In this document: positions 29,340 through 38,472 of the stretch, piece by piece
How positions within the stretch are numbered: position 1 is the first letter of the stretch
How the letters are laid out: every line of letters starts with the position of its first letter
NCBI GenBank assembly: GCA_002707155.1
Contig: PAME01000024.1
Span: 58,753 to 122,752, forward strand
DNA length: 64,000 nucleotides
Direction of reading: 5' to 3'
From: Crocinitomicaceae bacterium
GTDB lineage: Bacteria > Bacteroidota > Bacteroidia > Flavobacteriales_G > Salibacteraceae
Program-made: the position numbers and the translations under genes
Notes under the pieces: model-generated
Told to the model about the DNA's origin: nothing
Database searches by the model: none
What the model saw: only the letters and a program-made list of their open reading frames with translations

Positions 29340-31445
29340 TTATTTAATAAGCGTGAATTTTCCTTTATAAACTTTATTTGTATTTAAATCTTTAACCGAA
29401 AATAAATAGAGACCTCTTGCCACTGCTTGACCTTCAGCACTAATTAAATCCCAGGCATGTTCCCCTCCTGAAAAAACGGTTGATTCATCATCTGAAAATT
29501 CTGAAAACCAACCAATATCGTTTCCCGAATAATCTGAGTCATGATCAAATTGATCGACTACATCACCAGCCATATTAAAAATGCTAATAACACATTTTTC
29601 TGGTAGGTTGGCGAAAATTAATTTTTTTGTGGTTTGACGCGTACTAAATCCCTCCCATGCTGCCTCTAAGTAATATGGGTTAGGATATGCATAAGGCCCA
29701 TCTTCTTTACTGTTTTCATTAGGCGGGGTTCCCATAAACACCCTGCTGCTATTGGAAAGTGGAGAAGACTCTAAGGACTCTAGTTTATTGTTTTCATCTC
29801 CAGTATCAAAGGCAGTTACAGCACTTATGTATTGCCAACCATTTTGTAAATTCTTTACGGTGTATTTGTACAAATACAAATTATTGTCTCCTTCAAATGT
29901 TATGGGTTCAGCCAGTTTTATATCGTTAAATCCGGTTTCAAAAAATAAGCTATCCCCTATTAAATCGTAGACCCCAACTTCTGTTAAAGATTCGGCCGCT
30001 TCGATTTTCTCTGCAACGTCAAAACCCAATCGTGAAAGGTAAATACGGTAACCCGCAAAATCTTTTTTTAGACTAATTGGGTCAATACTATTTTCAGCAT
30101 TCGCTGTCCAGTACAAATTAAGTTCTCCATCTTTTGCAACAACTTTGGTGGTTGGAGCATCTGGTGGTGAAGGCAGAATATAACGATCTAAGTTACCGTT
30201 CTGATTTCGGTCTTCAGCAGGTTCAAGTATGCCATTTCCATTTATGTCCTCGCCTAAATATGCAGTCTGAGCCCACTGAGCATTTGCGATTAAATTCTGC
30301 TGTTGTACAGCATTGTTATCCCCATTAGGATTTCCGTCTTCGTTCTTTTTTGCGCAAATTATAGCAAAAGCGATATCAATCGATTCGCCCGGATTCAAAG
30401 TAGCAAAAGGACCTACACTCAATAAGTCGGAACGATTTCCTGGTGCATTTAAAATTTCATGAATATATGTACCGCTGTGTTGGTTGTTTGAATCGTTTTT
30501 TTCTGACCAATCTTCTCTCCAGTTGAGACCTGCAGTCATTTTTCTATATTTTTTTGCATCATCACCGGGGGAAAATAGTAATGGAAGACTTGTATTGCCC
30601 CAAGTCCAAGCATTGTAATGTGCTTTAAAGTTAGGATTGATAACTGGGTGGTAATATGTTCCTTCAGATTCGGCACCTAGGAATTTGTGAGAAAAGTAGC
30701 TTTCTGTAAAACCAGGATCCCCTGTATTATCATAACAATAAGCAAGATTTAATGAATCATTGTATCCATTTCCTCCGCGATTATAAAACTCAGTTCCTCC
30801 GCTACCTGCAGGTGCAACATTTACATTTCTAACAACCGCGTTAGCAAACATACCAACATGCACAGAGTCTAAAATATCTTCTCCAACATTGGTTATTTTA
30901 TAATTGAGAATAATAAAGAAGTTGCTGAAAGCGTAATTCCAGTTGTAGGTTTCTAAATGAACATCTAAACCCAGTCTAGTGTGATTGTCAATAATAAGTT
31001 CTGTACCTGGAATTTTTATGTTGTTTTCAGAAAAATCCATTATAAAATCCTGGTGAGAAACTGCTGCCGGATTATATACACGACTGTTAAACAAACTACT
31101 TCGCTCTTTGATAGCAGCATTAGGTTGAGAAGTAAATTCATAACCTTGAGTTGAAGGTGAAAAACCTCTTGAATTATCGAATGCAGTGCTACTCACGTTA
31201 GCAGAACCACGCAAAGTAGCTCCAATCCACAATCCAGCTTCAAATAGATGCTCTACTCCTGAGCTACTCGGATACTTACAAGAAGGGACATCCGGATAAT
31301 TACCCTTAAATGCATTTCCAAATAGTCCAATATTGCTAATCGTTAGCGCAACTTCTGAAGCATCCGTAGTTCGTTCACTTTGTCCCATAGAAAACTGCGT
31401 GGAGAGCAGTGCTATAAAAAATGATATTAAACGAAAGGAATTCAT
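29340..31445 (-). CDS. Large secreted protein with FlgD-like C-terminal domain
   Basis: A 701-residue secreted protein: signal peptide (ending FSMGQ), a long beta-rich body with no motif I recognise, a calcium-binding style segment (about 400, EDINGNGILEPAEDRNQNG), a fibronectin-like region (about 435-545), and a C-terminal FlgD/T9SS-type domain (YAYPNPYYLEAAW, ending YKGKFTLIK). Likely exported to the surface or medium by T9SS. It lies 3 bases downstream of the EEP-family gene and 14 bases upstream of the OB-fold protein, so all three are co-transcribed. Confidence 0.75.
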   Translation of the reverse strand: MNSFRLISFFIALLSTQFSMGQSERTTDASEVALTISNIGLFGNAFKGNYPDVPSCKYPSSSGVEHLFEAGLWIGATLRGSANVSSTAFDNSRGFSPSTQGYEFTSQPNAAIKERSSLFNSRVYNPAAVSHQDFIMDFSENNIKIPGTELIIDNHTRLGLDVHLETYNWNYAFSNFFIILNYKITNVGEDILDSVHVGMFANAVVRNVNVAPAGSGGTEFYNRGGNGYNDSLNLAYCYDNTGDPGFTESYFSHKFLGAESEGTYYHPVINPNFKAHYNAWTWGNTSLPLLFSPGDDAKKYRKMTAGLNWREDWSEKNDSNNQHSGTYIHEILNAPGNRSDLLSVGPFATLNPGESIDIAFAIICAKKNEDGNPNGDNNAVQQQNLIANAQWAQTAYLGEDINGNGILEPAEDRNQNGNLDRYILPSPPDAPTTKVVAKDGELNLYWTANAENSIDPISLKKDFAGYRIYLSRLGFDVAEKIEAAESLTEVGVYDLIGDSLFFETGFNDIKLAEPITFEGDNNLYLYKYTVKNLQNGWQYISAVTAFDTGDENNKLESLESSPLSNSSRVFMGTPPNENSKEDGPYAYPNPYYLEAAWEGFSTRQTTKKLIFANLPEKCVISIFNMAGDVVDQFDHDSDYSGNDIGWFSEFSDDESTVFSGGEHAWDLISAEGQAVARGLYLFSVKDLNTNKVYKGKFTLIK

Positions 31446-31448
31446 CTG

Positions 31449-32759
31449 CTATGGAAGTACAATTTTGAAGTTTGTTATTTGACCTGAAATAGAATTTGTT
31501 GTCCGAATAATATATAGACCCGCTGCAAGGCTTGAAGTAGATAATATAGCAGTTTGACTCGCTAATCTAGAAAGTGTTTCTATTTTGTTTCCAGCAGAAC
31601 TGTAGACCTCAACAATATAAGTAGATTCTTGAGCTCCTCCTGCAATTTGAATTTCTCGATTTGAATTTACCCAAAGTTTAAGCTGTGGAATAATTTGGTT
31701 TTTCTCGACTGAATTTGGGGATTGCCCAAATAAAACTTCTACCTGAATTACCACAGGTAAGTGATCACTCATGTTATATAAAGCATCAATAACTGCAGCT
31801 GGTGCTGAGTTGTTTTGAGGGGAATCCAAACGACCATTAAACCGCTTGCCATCTTGCCCAATGGCTTTGTATGTATCAGGAATATATTGAACACTTCCTC
31901 TTCCTGACATAATATATTGTGAGGCTAGAATAAAGTCGAATCTATCATCCATTCCGCCACCACTATAACAACCTCCAGACGTATGTGTGCTTTGAGTGTG
32001 AACATCGGCAAATGAGCTGTTGTTTCCCCAACTGCCAATACGATTAACTGGGTCTTTAAAGTTGTATGAGGCTGAAGTCCAATCAGTAAAATGCTCAAAA
32101 GCACCTTCTGAATTTGTATAAAGATTTAAATCACCGCTCAAAATATAATTTCCAGGTTGTTTATTCGCTTCAATGTGTTTCATGATTCCTTCCGCAGCAA
32201 CTTCACGCTGAGCTTTATCTGCGGAACTACTACTAGCTTTTAAATGCATTGTTAGTAAATACGTTGAAGGCGTATCCAGTTGGTTGTAATTTGGAGAAAG
32301 ATTAGTGGACAGAAACTGAAGTTCATAAAAATCAACCGCTCTAACTATGCTAGTTCCATTGCCAGCAGTAGTTATTTTTTCTTGACCAACGACTTTGACT
32401 TTTTTAGTGTTATAAAAAAGCATATTGCAAATAATCTGTGAGCCTGATTTTTGTAGAACAGTCAATTCGTATTTTTCTTCAGAACTGTTCAAAACTAAAT
32501 CACGAATACGTTTTGCATAACTTGCATCACATCCCATTTCATTTACGGTGAAAATATCGGGTTTTACATGATTAACAATCCGCTTTAAATAGGTGTCTTT
32601 GTCGTTTACATTGTTGTTGTTTACCGTGCAGAATTGGGTGGGTTCGCCATAATACAGCAGGTTATAGTGCATTATAGTTACAGTATCCTTCACCTGGCCT
32701 TTTCCAGTATTGAAAAGGAAAAATGCTGTCAATAGTGTAAGCCAATTTGTGAAATGCAT
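31449..32759 (-). CDS. Secreted endonuclease/exonuclease/phosphatase-family protein (T9SS)
   Basis: A 436-residue secreted enzyme of the EEP (DNase I-like) superfamily. Catalytic motifs are visible: NEMGC (metal-binding Glu), SGDLNLYTN (GDxN) and MSDHLPV (SDH catalytic pair). Signal peptide at residues 1-20 (ending GKGQ), and a C-terminal sorting domain (about 355-436, with AAGLYIIRT) that lacks the usual PNP motif. Substrate could be DNA, RNA, a phospholipid or a sugar phosphate. It is first in the cluster, behind a -7 box at 32787-32794. Confidence 0.85.
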   Translation of the reverse strand: MHFTNWLTLLTAFFLFNTGKGQVKDTVTIMHYNLLYYGEPTQFCTVNNNNVNDKDTYLKRIVNHVKPDIFTVNEMGCDASYAKRIRDLVLNSSEEKYELTVLQKSGSQIICNMLFYNTKKVKVVGQEKITTAGNGTSIVRAVDFYELQFLSTNLSPNYNQLDTPSTYLLTMHLKASSSSADKAQREVAAEGIMKHIEANKQPGNYILSGDLNLYTNSEGAFEHFTDWTSASYNFKDPVNRIGSWGNNSSFADVHTQSTHTSGGCYSGGGMDDRFDFILASQYIMSGRGSVQYIPDTYKAIGQDGKRFNGRLDSPQNNSAPAAVIDALYNMSDHLPVVIQVEVLFGQSPNSVEKNQIIPQLKLWVNSNREIQIAGGAQESTYIVEVYSSAGNKIETLSRLASQTAILSTSSLAAGLYIIRTTNSISGQITNFKIVLP

Positions 32760-32768
32760 CTCTTTTTT

Positions 32769-32800
32769 ACCCCTCGTTTTCGGCTACAAAACTAAGGGGT
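32769..32800. repeat. Imperfect inverted repeat over the cluster promoter
   Basis: ACCCCT and GTTTT on the left pair with AAAAC and AGGGGT on the right with a one/two-base bulge, spanning about 32 bases. It overlaps the -7 box at 32787-32794, so only part would be transcribed; a protein-binding operator is more likely than an RNA structure. This is inference from symmetry only. Confidence 0.4.
32787..32794 (-). promoter_or_regulatory. -7 box TAGTTTTG for the secreted-protein cluster
   Basis: This is an exact TAnnTTTG box read leftward, 28 bases before the ATG of the EEP-family gene. Confidence 0.55.
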
Positions 32801-32942
32801 TTATTTTGTTTAATGACAGGTATTTATTAACTATGTATTATCTTGTTGAAGAACTAAAAATAACCTTTAACAAATCTTTGACGAACTTGAGCATTCCTAC
32901 CTGCAAAGCATAAATTATATTCGTGCTTCATAAAATTTAAAA

Positions 32943-33656
32943 GTGTCAGATTCTATTGTCATAATTCCTACCTACAATGAGATAGGTAATATCGAAAAAA
33001 TGTTGCGAACTGTTTTTGGTTTGTCAAAGGAATTTGATGTTCTAATCGTGGACGACGGATCTCCTGATGGCACAGCCGCGAAAGTTAAGGAGCTTCAAAA
33101 GGAATTTGGAGCAAGACTACTTTTGTCAGAGAGAGAGGGTAAGCAAGGGCTAGGCACAGCTTACATTCATGGTTTTAATATTTCCTTAGAAAAAGGCTAT
33201 GAGTTCATTTTTGAAATGGATTGTGATTTCTCTCACGACCCAAATGACCTATTGAAATTGTACGATGCCTGTGCAACCCAAGGTGCTGATATGAGTGTAG
33301 GTTCCCGATATATTAAAGGAGGAAAAATTAGAAACTGGCCAATTGGCCGAATTTTGATGTCCTACTTTGCTTCGGTTTACGTCCGGTTAATTCTTTGGTT
33401 TAATGTGAAAGATACCACAGCTGGATTTGTTTGTTACAAAAGAAAGGTCTTGGAAACTATTGATTTAGTAGGGATTCGGTTTGTTGGCTATGCATTTCAA
33501 ATCGAAATGAAGTATACCGTTCATAGAAACGGGTTTAAAATAAAAGAAGTTCCAATCACATTTATTGACCGAGTTATTGGTGAATCAAAAATGAGTTCAC
33601 GAATTTTTAAAGAAGCGCTTTTTGGAGTGCTCATCATGAAAGGAAAACGCGTTTAG
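32943..33656 (+). CDS. Polyprenol monophosphomannose synthase-like GT2
   Basis: A 237-residue glycosyltransferase family 2 protein, starting at GTG. Motifs: IIPTYNEIGNIEKM, VDDGSPDGTA (nucleotide-sugar binding), EMDCDFSHDP (DxD-type metal site) and PITFIDRVIGESKM. Such enzymes transfer mannose or a similar sugar to a polyprenyl phosphate carrier at the inner membrane. No large C-terminal membrane domain is present. The stop is followed almost at once by the dihydroorotase ATG, so they are co-transcribed. A near-consensus box TATATTCG lies at 32916-32923. Confidence 0.85.
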   Translation: MSDSIVIIPTYNEIGNIEKMLRTVFGLSKEFDVLIVDDGSPDGTAAKVKELQKEFGARLLLSEREGKQGLGTAYIHGFNISLEKGYEFIFEMDCDFSHDPNDLLKLYDACATQGADMSVGSRYIKGGKIRNWPIGRILMSYFASVYVRLILWFNVKDTTAGFVCYKRKVLETIDLVGIRFVGYAFQIEMKYTVHRNGFKIKEVPITFIDRVIGESKMSSRIFKEALFGVLIMKGKRV

Positions 33657-33657
33657 C

Positions 33658-35010
33658 ATGTCATACATACTCAAGAACGCTTCTATCGTAAACGAAGGAA
33701 GTATTTTTCAAGGATCGATTAGAATAAATAACGATCTAATTGCAGAAATTTCAGAACAAAACATAATCCCAAAAGGCGGTGAAACGGTTATTGATTTAAC
33801 CGGTAAACATATTATCCCAGGTTTGATTGATGATCAAGTTCATTTTCGAGAACCAGGCCTCACGCACAAGGCAGAAATTTTTACAGAATCAAGAGCGGCT
33901 GTGGCAGGTGGAATAACTTCCTTTATGGAAATGCCCAATACAGTGCCAAATGTACTTACACAAGAGTTACTTGAAGATAAATACAAAATAGCTGCAAAAC
34001 GCTCTTTGGCGAATTACTCTTTTTATATGGGTGCCTCCAATGATAATATTGAAGAGGTATTAAAGACGGATCCAAAAACAGTTTGTGGTGTTAAGGTATT
34101 TATGGGCTCTAGCACAGGGAACATGCTGGTTGATAATGAAACTGCACTTAGAGCATTATTTAGCCAATGTAAAATGCTTATCGCCTCCCATTGCGAAGAT
34201 GAAGACACGATTCGTGCTAATTCTTCAGCATACAAAGAAAAGTATGGGAATGACGTCAAGTTTAGTATGCACCCAGAAATTAGATCAGCGCAAGCATGCT
34301 ATTTATCAAGCTCATTTGCAGTAGGTTTAGCCAAAGAATATAATACTCGATTTCACATATTGCATATTAGTACAGAAAAAGAGCTTTCTTTATTTGACAA
34401 TTCATTGCCCTTAAAAGAAAAGCGAATTACGGCGGAAGCATGTGTCCACCATTTGTGGTTCGATCAAAGCCAGTACGAAGAAAAAGGAGCTTTAATAAAA
34501 TGGAATCCTGCAGTTAAGTCGGCTCAAGATAGAGATGCAATTTTTCAAGCAGTTTTGGATAATAAAATCGACGTTGTTGCAACAGACCATGCACCTCATA
34601 CTTTAAAAGAGAAAAGTCTAGATTATTGGAGAGCGCCATCGGGTGGGCCATTGGTGCAGCACGCATTAGTTTCAATGATAGAACATTACAAAAACGGAAA
34701 GATAAGCTTGGAGCGGATAGTTGAAAAAATGTGTCATGCTCCAGCCGATATGTTTGACATTGATAACCGCGGTTACATCAAAGTGGGGTTTAAAGCTGAC
34801 TTGGTGATTTTGGACTTAGAAAATGAATGGGAGGTTACCAAAGACAATATTCTTTATAAGTGTGGCTGGAGCCCCTTCGAAGGACAGGTATTTAGATCTC
34901 AAGTCGAGAAAACTTTTGTGAATGGAAATTTGGTATATGACCTAAAAGGTAACCCAAAAGATAGTTTTCATGAAATTGCAAATGGTGAACGTTTAACATT
35001 TGCCCGGTAA
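33658..35010 (+). CDS. pyrC: Dihydroorotase
   Basis: Third step of pyrimidine synthesis, closing carbamoyl aspartate to dihydroorotate. The 450-residue amidohydrolase has IDDQVHFREPGLTHKAE near residue 57, VKVFMGSSTGN with the carboxylated Lys region, SHCEDE, HILHISTEKE and ATDHAPH. The usual HxH metal pair reads QVH here; in Bacteroidota dihydroorotases this Gln appears to be the normal state, so I do not treat it as damage. Its stop directly abuts the ATG of the DUF4296 gene (35011). Confidence 0.92.
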   Translation: MSYILKNASIVNEGSIFQGSIRINNDLIAEISEQNIIPKGGETVIDLTGKHIIPGLIDDQVHFREPGLTHKAEIFTESRAAVAGGITSFMEMPNTVPNVLTQELLEDKYKIAAKRSLANYSFYMGASNDNIEEVLKTDPKTVCGVKVFMGSSTGNMLVDNETALRALFSQCKMLIASHCEDEDTIRANSSAYKEKYGNDVKFSMHPEIRSAQACYLSSSFAVGLAKEYNTRFHILHISTEKELSLFDNSLPLKEKRITAEACVHHLWFDQSQYEEKGALIKWNPAVKSAQDRDAIFQAVLDNKIDVVATDHAPHTLKEKSLDYWRAPSGGPLVQHALVSMIEHYKNGKISLERIVEKMCHAPADMFDIDNRGYIKVGFKADLVILDLENEWEVTKDNILYKCGWSPFEGQVFRSQVEKTFVNGNLVYDLKGNPKDSFHEIANGERLTFAR

Positions 35011-35379
35011 ATGCGAAATCTAGCACTCACATTAGTCTTAGCAACTTTTACAATTTGTGGATGTACGGATATAGAACCTAAAATTTATCGTGAAGTCCCA
35101 AGTGGTTTGGTAGATAAAGAAGAACTGGTCAAAATTCTTTACGATTTACAGCTTATACAAGCCGCCTGCAAGGGAAGAACGCATAATGATACCATTGCAG
35201 AGCAAACTAGAAACGCAAGAACGATTGCTTTACTGGAGAGGCACAACTTAACTCAATCGGTGTTTGAGTCCAGTATGGAATATTACCACCAATCTCCCGA
35301 TGATATGGAGGAGATTTACGGTGAGGTAATTACAAAGCTTAACATGAAAATCACTCAACTGGAAGAAAAGATAGATTAA
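35011..35379 (+). CDS. DUF4296 lipoprotein
   Basis: A 122-residue lipoprotein with lipobox TICGC (Cys at about residue 18). The rest is helical, with VDKEELVKILYDLQLIQAA, the core pattern of DUF4296, and a predicted coiled C-terminus. Function unknown. It follows dihydroorotase with no gap, a frequent neighbourhood in Bacteroidota (GT2-pyrC-DUF4296), which suggests a housekeeping envelope role. Confidence 0.84.
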   Translation: MRNLALTLVLATFTICGCTDIEPKIYREVPSGLVDKEELVKILYDLQLIQAACKGRTHNDTIAEQTRNARTIALLERHNLTQSVFESSMEYYHQSPDDMEEIYGEVITKLNMKITQLEEKID

Positions 35380-35515
35380 GGTGAAACTTTGCTACTTATT
35401 CTGAATTAAACTAAGTACTTAAAATTAATTATTGGATTCGAGTGTAAGGAGAACTAAGTGAGATTAGCATATAACTTAAGTTTAAATCGTATTGAGTTTC
35501 TTACAGTAGCGCAAT
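35380..35515. other. AT-rich convergent intergenic region
   Basis: 136 bases between converging genes. It contains a 10-base palindrome AACTTAAGTT near 35477-35486. No terminator with a T-run and no open frame of note were seen. Confidence 0.4.
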
Positions 35516-36058
35516 TTAGATTCTATTTCTAACGTAATGAGATTGCACAATTTGATCTAAGAAAACTTCAGTTTTGTTGTGACTAAAACTCAATTCTTTG
35601 GGCAATAAATCAAATAAAGGAAATCCACCACCTAATAAAATCGGAATCGTGGTAATGATAAGTTCGTCAATTAGATCAGCTTTTAAAAAAGATTGAACAG
35701 TTCTGCCACCATCAATATATAATCTGAAATATCCTTGTTTGTGAATATTGGAAATAATTGATTGAGGAGTGCCAGATAGCAGGGTGACTTTGTTTTTTAA
35801 ATTAGAGGCAATTTCTTTAATAGTACTGCTCAATACGAAAACATGAACATGGTAAGGCCATTCTCCGTCAAATCCGCAGACGGTTTCAAAGGTGGTTCTT
35901 CCCATAACAATGGCATCAACATTTTTTATAAACTTATCATAACCCATTTGGTGATTATTTGGGTTTGGTATCGCATGCAACCAGTCAAGACTTCCGCTCT
36001 TATCTGCAATAAAACCGTCTAGGCTTTTTCCAATGAACACAATGTTTTTAGATGCCAT
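35516..36058 (-). CDS. Dihydrofolate reductase-family protein (RibD C-terminal type)
   Basis: A 180-residue NADPH-dependent reductase of the DHFR/RibD-C fold: FIGKSLDGFIADKSGSLDWL at the start, VMGRTTFETV, and YIDGGRTVQSFL. This family includes YyaP/YwjB-like proteins of unknown substrate; it is not classical FolA. It starts 1 base after the epimerase stop and should be co-transcribed with it. Confidence 0.82.
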   Translation of the reverse strand: MASKNIVFIGKSLDGFIADKSGSLDWLHAIPNPNNHQMGYDKFIKNVDAIVMGRTTFETVCGFDGEWPYHVHVFVLSSTIKEIASNLKNKVTLLSGTPQSIISNIHKQGYFRLYIDGGRTVQSFLKADLIDELIITTIPILLGGGFPLFDLLPKELSFSHNKTEVFLDQIVQSHYVRNRI

Positions 36059-36059
36059 A

Positions 36060-37070
36060 TTAATTGATTTTCTGAGCTTTCAAAAACACCTCGCAGGTGT
36101 CAGCAATACATTTTTCGATTGGTATAAAGTCATGCTCAATTGCCGACAATAACTTCCGATTCGAGTATTGCTGAGTTGAATTTGCACTTCTTGAAGAGCC
36201 TCTAGTTATTAAAGGGCTTGAGCCTGATATTATTGCCCAAATTTCAGCGGTTAAACCTGCTAAATAACCCATGAATGGAGTGGCTAAATACTTTGCAGGA
36301 GATTTGTTTAAACCCTTAGCTATCAGGTTCATTATTTCTCGAAAGGATCGATTTTCAGAGAACACTAAAAAGCGCTCACTCGAAATTGAACTTTCTGCAA
36401 GTTTGATTGCTATTTGAGCAACGTCGCGAACATCAACAAAAGCGTTTCCTCCTTTGGTGTAAAACTGCAAACCGTTATAAACAGTACTAAACATTCTTGT
36501 GCTACTGGTTCCCCACTTACCTGGGCCTAAAACTACTGCAGGGTTTAGTATTACAGTGTTTAATCCTTCTTCAATGCCACGCCAAACTTCCCGTTCTGCA
36601 TAGTGTTTAGAGAAACTATAACTCCCGTTTTTATTATCCGGATCCCACTCGTTAGACTCATTAATTACCTTGGTTTTAGGCTGTTTACCAATAGCTGATG
36701 TGGAACTGATATAAATGAATTTTTTTGGTTTTATTACCAAAGCAGCATCAACTAAGTTGCTAGTACCTTCAATATTTGTTTCAATTAACTCTGAACGATC
36801 GGAACTGTCGAAAGAAACTAATGCGGCAGCGTGATAAATTCGCTCGCAGTTCTCTAAATGCTCAACGAGCACATTAATATCGGATAAACTCCCAGCAACC
36901 CATTTTATGTTATTGAATTCTGAATGAAGATTATTACGAATAAAAAGTTCTTTTACAACTGATAAGTCTGTGCTTGCTCTTTTAAGCGCAACGATAGGCT
37001 CTCCTTTTTTGGCCAACTCCAAAAGAATATGACTACCAACTAAACCAGAACCGCCTGTTACAAAATTCAC
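36060..37070 (-). CDS. NAD-dependent epimerase/dehydratase (extended SDR)
   Basis: A 336-residue extended short-chain dehydrogenase. The Rossmann motif VTGGSGLVGSHI is at residues 4-15 and the catalytic pair YSFSKHYAE (YxxxK) is near 155-160. Typical substrates are sugar nucleotides or flavonoid/steroid-like alcohols; not resolvable here. Start is GTG 37068-37070, only 5 bases from the -7 box at 37075-37082, so the transcript is probably leaderless. It is divergent from tyrS. Confidence 0.84.
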   Translation of the reverse strand: MNFVTGGSGLVGSHILLELAKKGEPIVALKRASTDLSVVKELFIRNNLHSEFNNIKWVAGSLSDINVLVEHLENCERIYHAAALVSFDSSDRSELIETNIEGTSNLVDAALVIKPKKFIYISSTSAIGKQPKTKVINESNEWDPDNKNGSYSFSKHYAEREVWRGIEEGLNTVILNPAVVLGPGKWGTSSTRMFSTVYNGLQFYTKGGNAFVDVRDVAQIAIKLAESSISSERFLVFSENRSFREIMNLIAKGLNKSPAKYLATPFMGYLAGLTAEIWAIISGSSPLITRGSSRSANSTQQYSNRKLLSAIEHDFIPIEKCIADTCEVFLKAQKIN

Positions 37071-37074
37071 TTTT

Positions 37075-37082
37075 CAAAGGTA
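37075..37082 (-). promoter_or_regulatory. -7 box TACCTTTG for the epimerase
   Basis: This is an exact TAnnTTTG match read leftward. The last base of the box is 5 bases from the GTG start, which predicts a transcript with almost no 5' leader. Confidence 0.6.
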
Positions 37083-37157
37083 GAGTAACGAATTTGAAAG
37101 AGATTCTAAAAAAGATACAAAAGGTTTACTTTGTCTAAGTTTCATTAAATGCATTTC

Positions 37158-37165
37158 TATCTTTG
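37158..37165 (+). promoter_or_regulatory. -7 box TATCTTTG for tyrS
   Basis: This is an exact TAnnTTTG match followed by CG. A TTTG at 37130-37133 could be the -33 element (24-base spacer, slightly long). The box excludes the in-frame ATG at 37149 as the real start. Confidence 0.65.
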
Positions 37166-37187
37166 CGACTGCAAAAAAAATAGATTG

Positions 37188-38468
37188 ATGAGTTTTATTG
37201 AAGAATTGAGATGGAGAGGCATGTTACACGACATTATGCCAGGGACAGAAGAAGCCTTAAATAAGGAGTCTGTTGGCGGGTATATTGGGTTTGACCCTAC
37301 AGCCGATAGCCTGCACATTGGTTCTTTAGTTCAAATTATGATTCTATTACATTTTCAGCGTGCTGGACACAAGCCTATTGCTTTAATTGGTGGTGCAACA
37401 GGAATGGTTGGCGATCCATCAGGTAAGACTAAAGAAAGAAACTTATTGACTAAAGAGCAAATTGACATAAACCTCAATGGAATTAAAAATCAATTGGAAA
37501 AGATTTTAGATTTTAACCCTGAAACTAAAAACCACGCTGAACTAGTAAATAATTACGATTGGTTTGGTGGAATTTCTTTTTTGGATTTTATAAGAGATGT
37601 TGGCAAGCATATTTCAATCAATTATATGCTGGCTAAAGATGCTGTAAAAAGTAGAATGGAAACAGGCCTTTCTTTTACTGAGTTTTCATACCCTTTGATT
37701 CAGGGATATGATTTTTTTGTATTGAATAGAGATAAGAATTGTAAAATTCAACTGGGTGGATCTGATCAATGGGGGAATATTGTAACAGGTACCGAATTGA
37801 TTAGAAGACTCGGTGGAAGTGATGCTTATGCAGCAACAACACCATTAATTACGAAAGCTGATGGGAGCAAGTTTGGAAAGTCGGAAGGTGGGAATGTTTG
37901 GTTAGATCCTAAGAAAACTTCACCTTACAAATTTTATCAATATTGGATAAATGCTTCCGACGAAGATTCGGAGAAATACGTTAAAATTTTTACGCTCAAG
38001 ACCAAAAAGGAGATTGATGTGCTCATTGCTGAGCATAAGACTGCTCCACATTTGAGAATTTTACAAAAAGAGGTAGCGAGAGATATTACTATTCGCGTGC
38101 ATTCTGAAGAAGATTTGAACGTTGCTATTGAAGCTTCAAATATTTTGTTTGGAAAATCGACATCTGAGTCATTATCTAAATTGAGCGAAGAAGATTTTCT
38201 TGCAGTTTTTGATGGAGTTCCTCAGGCTGATGTCTCTAAGGCTTTATTGGGGAATGATGAATTGCTGTTATCGGAAGTTGCTGTGGCGCAAACTAGTTTT
38301 CTTCCATCAAACGGTGAATTTAGAAGAGCAATTAAGGAAAACTCTTTCAGCCTAAATAAAGATAAAGTGCGTGATGATGTTACAATATCTAAATCGAACT
38401 TGATAGTTGGAAAGTACTTGTTGCTGCAAAGAGGTAAGAAGCAATATTTTATTGCAAAGTTTGTCTAG
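37188..38468 (+). CDS. tyrS: Tyrosyl-tRNA synthetase
   Basis: Class I synthetase charging tRNA-Tyr. From ATG 37188 the protein is 426 residues, starting MSFIEELRWRGMLHD as in the family. Motifs: YIGFDPTADSLHIGSL (HIGH-like), SDQWGNI, and KFGKSEGG (KMSKS-like). A C-terminal S4-like RNA-binding domain follows at about residue 355. The longer frame from 37149 would begin upstream of the promoter box and is rejected. It converges on the LuxE-like gene with a 4-base gap. Confidence 0.96.
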   Translation: MSFIEELRWRGMLHDIMPGTEEALNKESVGGYIGFDPTADSLHIGSLVQIMILLHFQRAGHKPIALIGGATGMVGDPSGKTKERNLLTKEQIDINLNGIKNQLEKILDFNPETKNHAELVNNYDWFGGISFLDFIRDVGKHISINYMLAKDAVKSRMETGLSFTEFSYPLIQGYDFFVLNRDKNCKIQLGGSDQWGNIVTGTELIRRLGGSDAYAATTPLITKADGSKFGKSEGGNVWLDPKKTSPYKFYQYWINASDEDSEKYVKIFTLKTKKEIDVLIAEHKTAPHLRILQKEVARDITIRVHSEEDLNVAIEASNILFGKSTSESLSKLSEEDFLAVFDGVPQADVSKALLGNDELLLSEVAVAQTSFLPSNGEFRRAIKENSFSLNKDKVRDDVTISKSNLIVGKYLLLQRGKKQYFIAKFV

Positions 38469-38472
38469 ATAG

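Noticed and set aside
33820..33850. Gln in place of His in the dihydroorotase metal motif as a defect
   Set aside because: The same Gln occurs in Bacteroidota dihydroorotases as I know them and all other motifs are intact.
37149..37187. Upstream ATG start for tyrS
   Set aside because: The promoter -7 box lies inside this stretch and the added residues do not fit the family.
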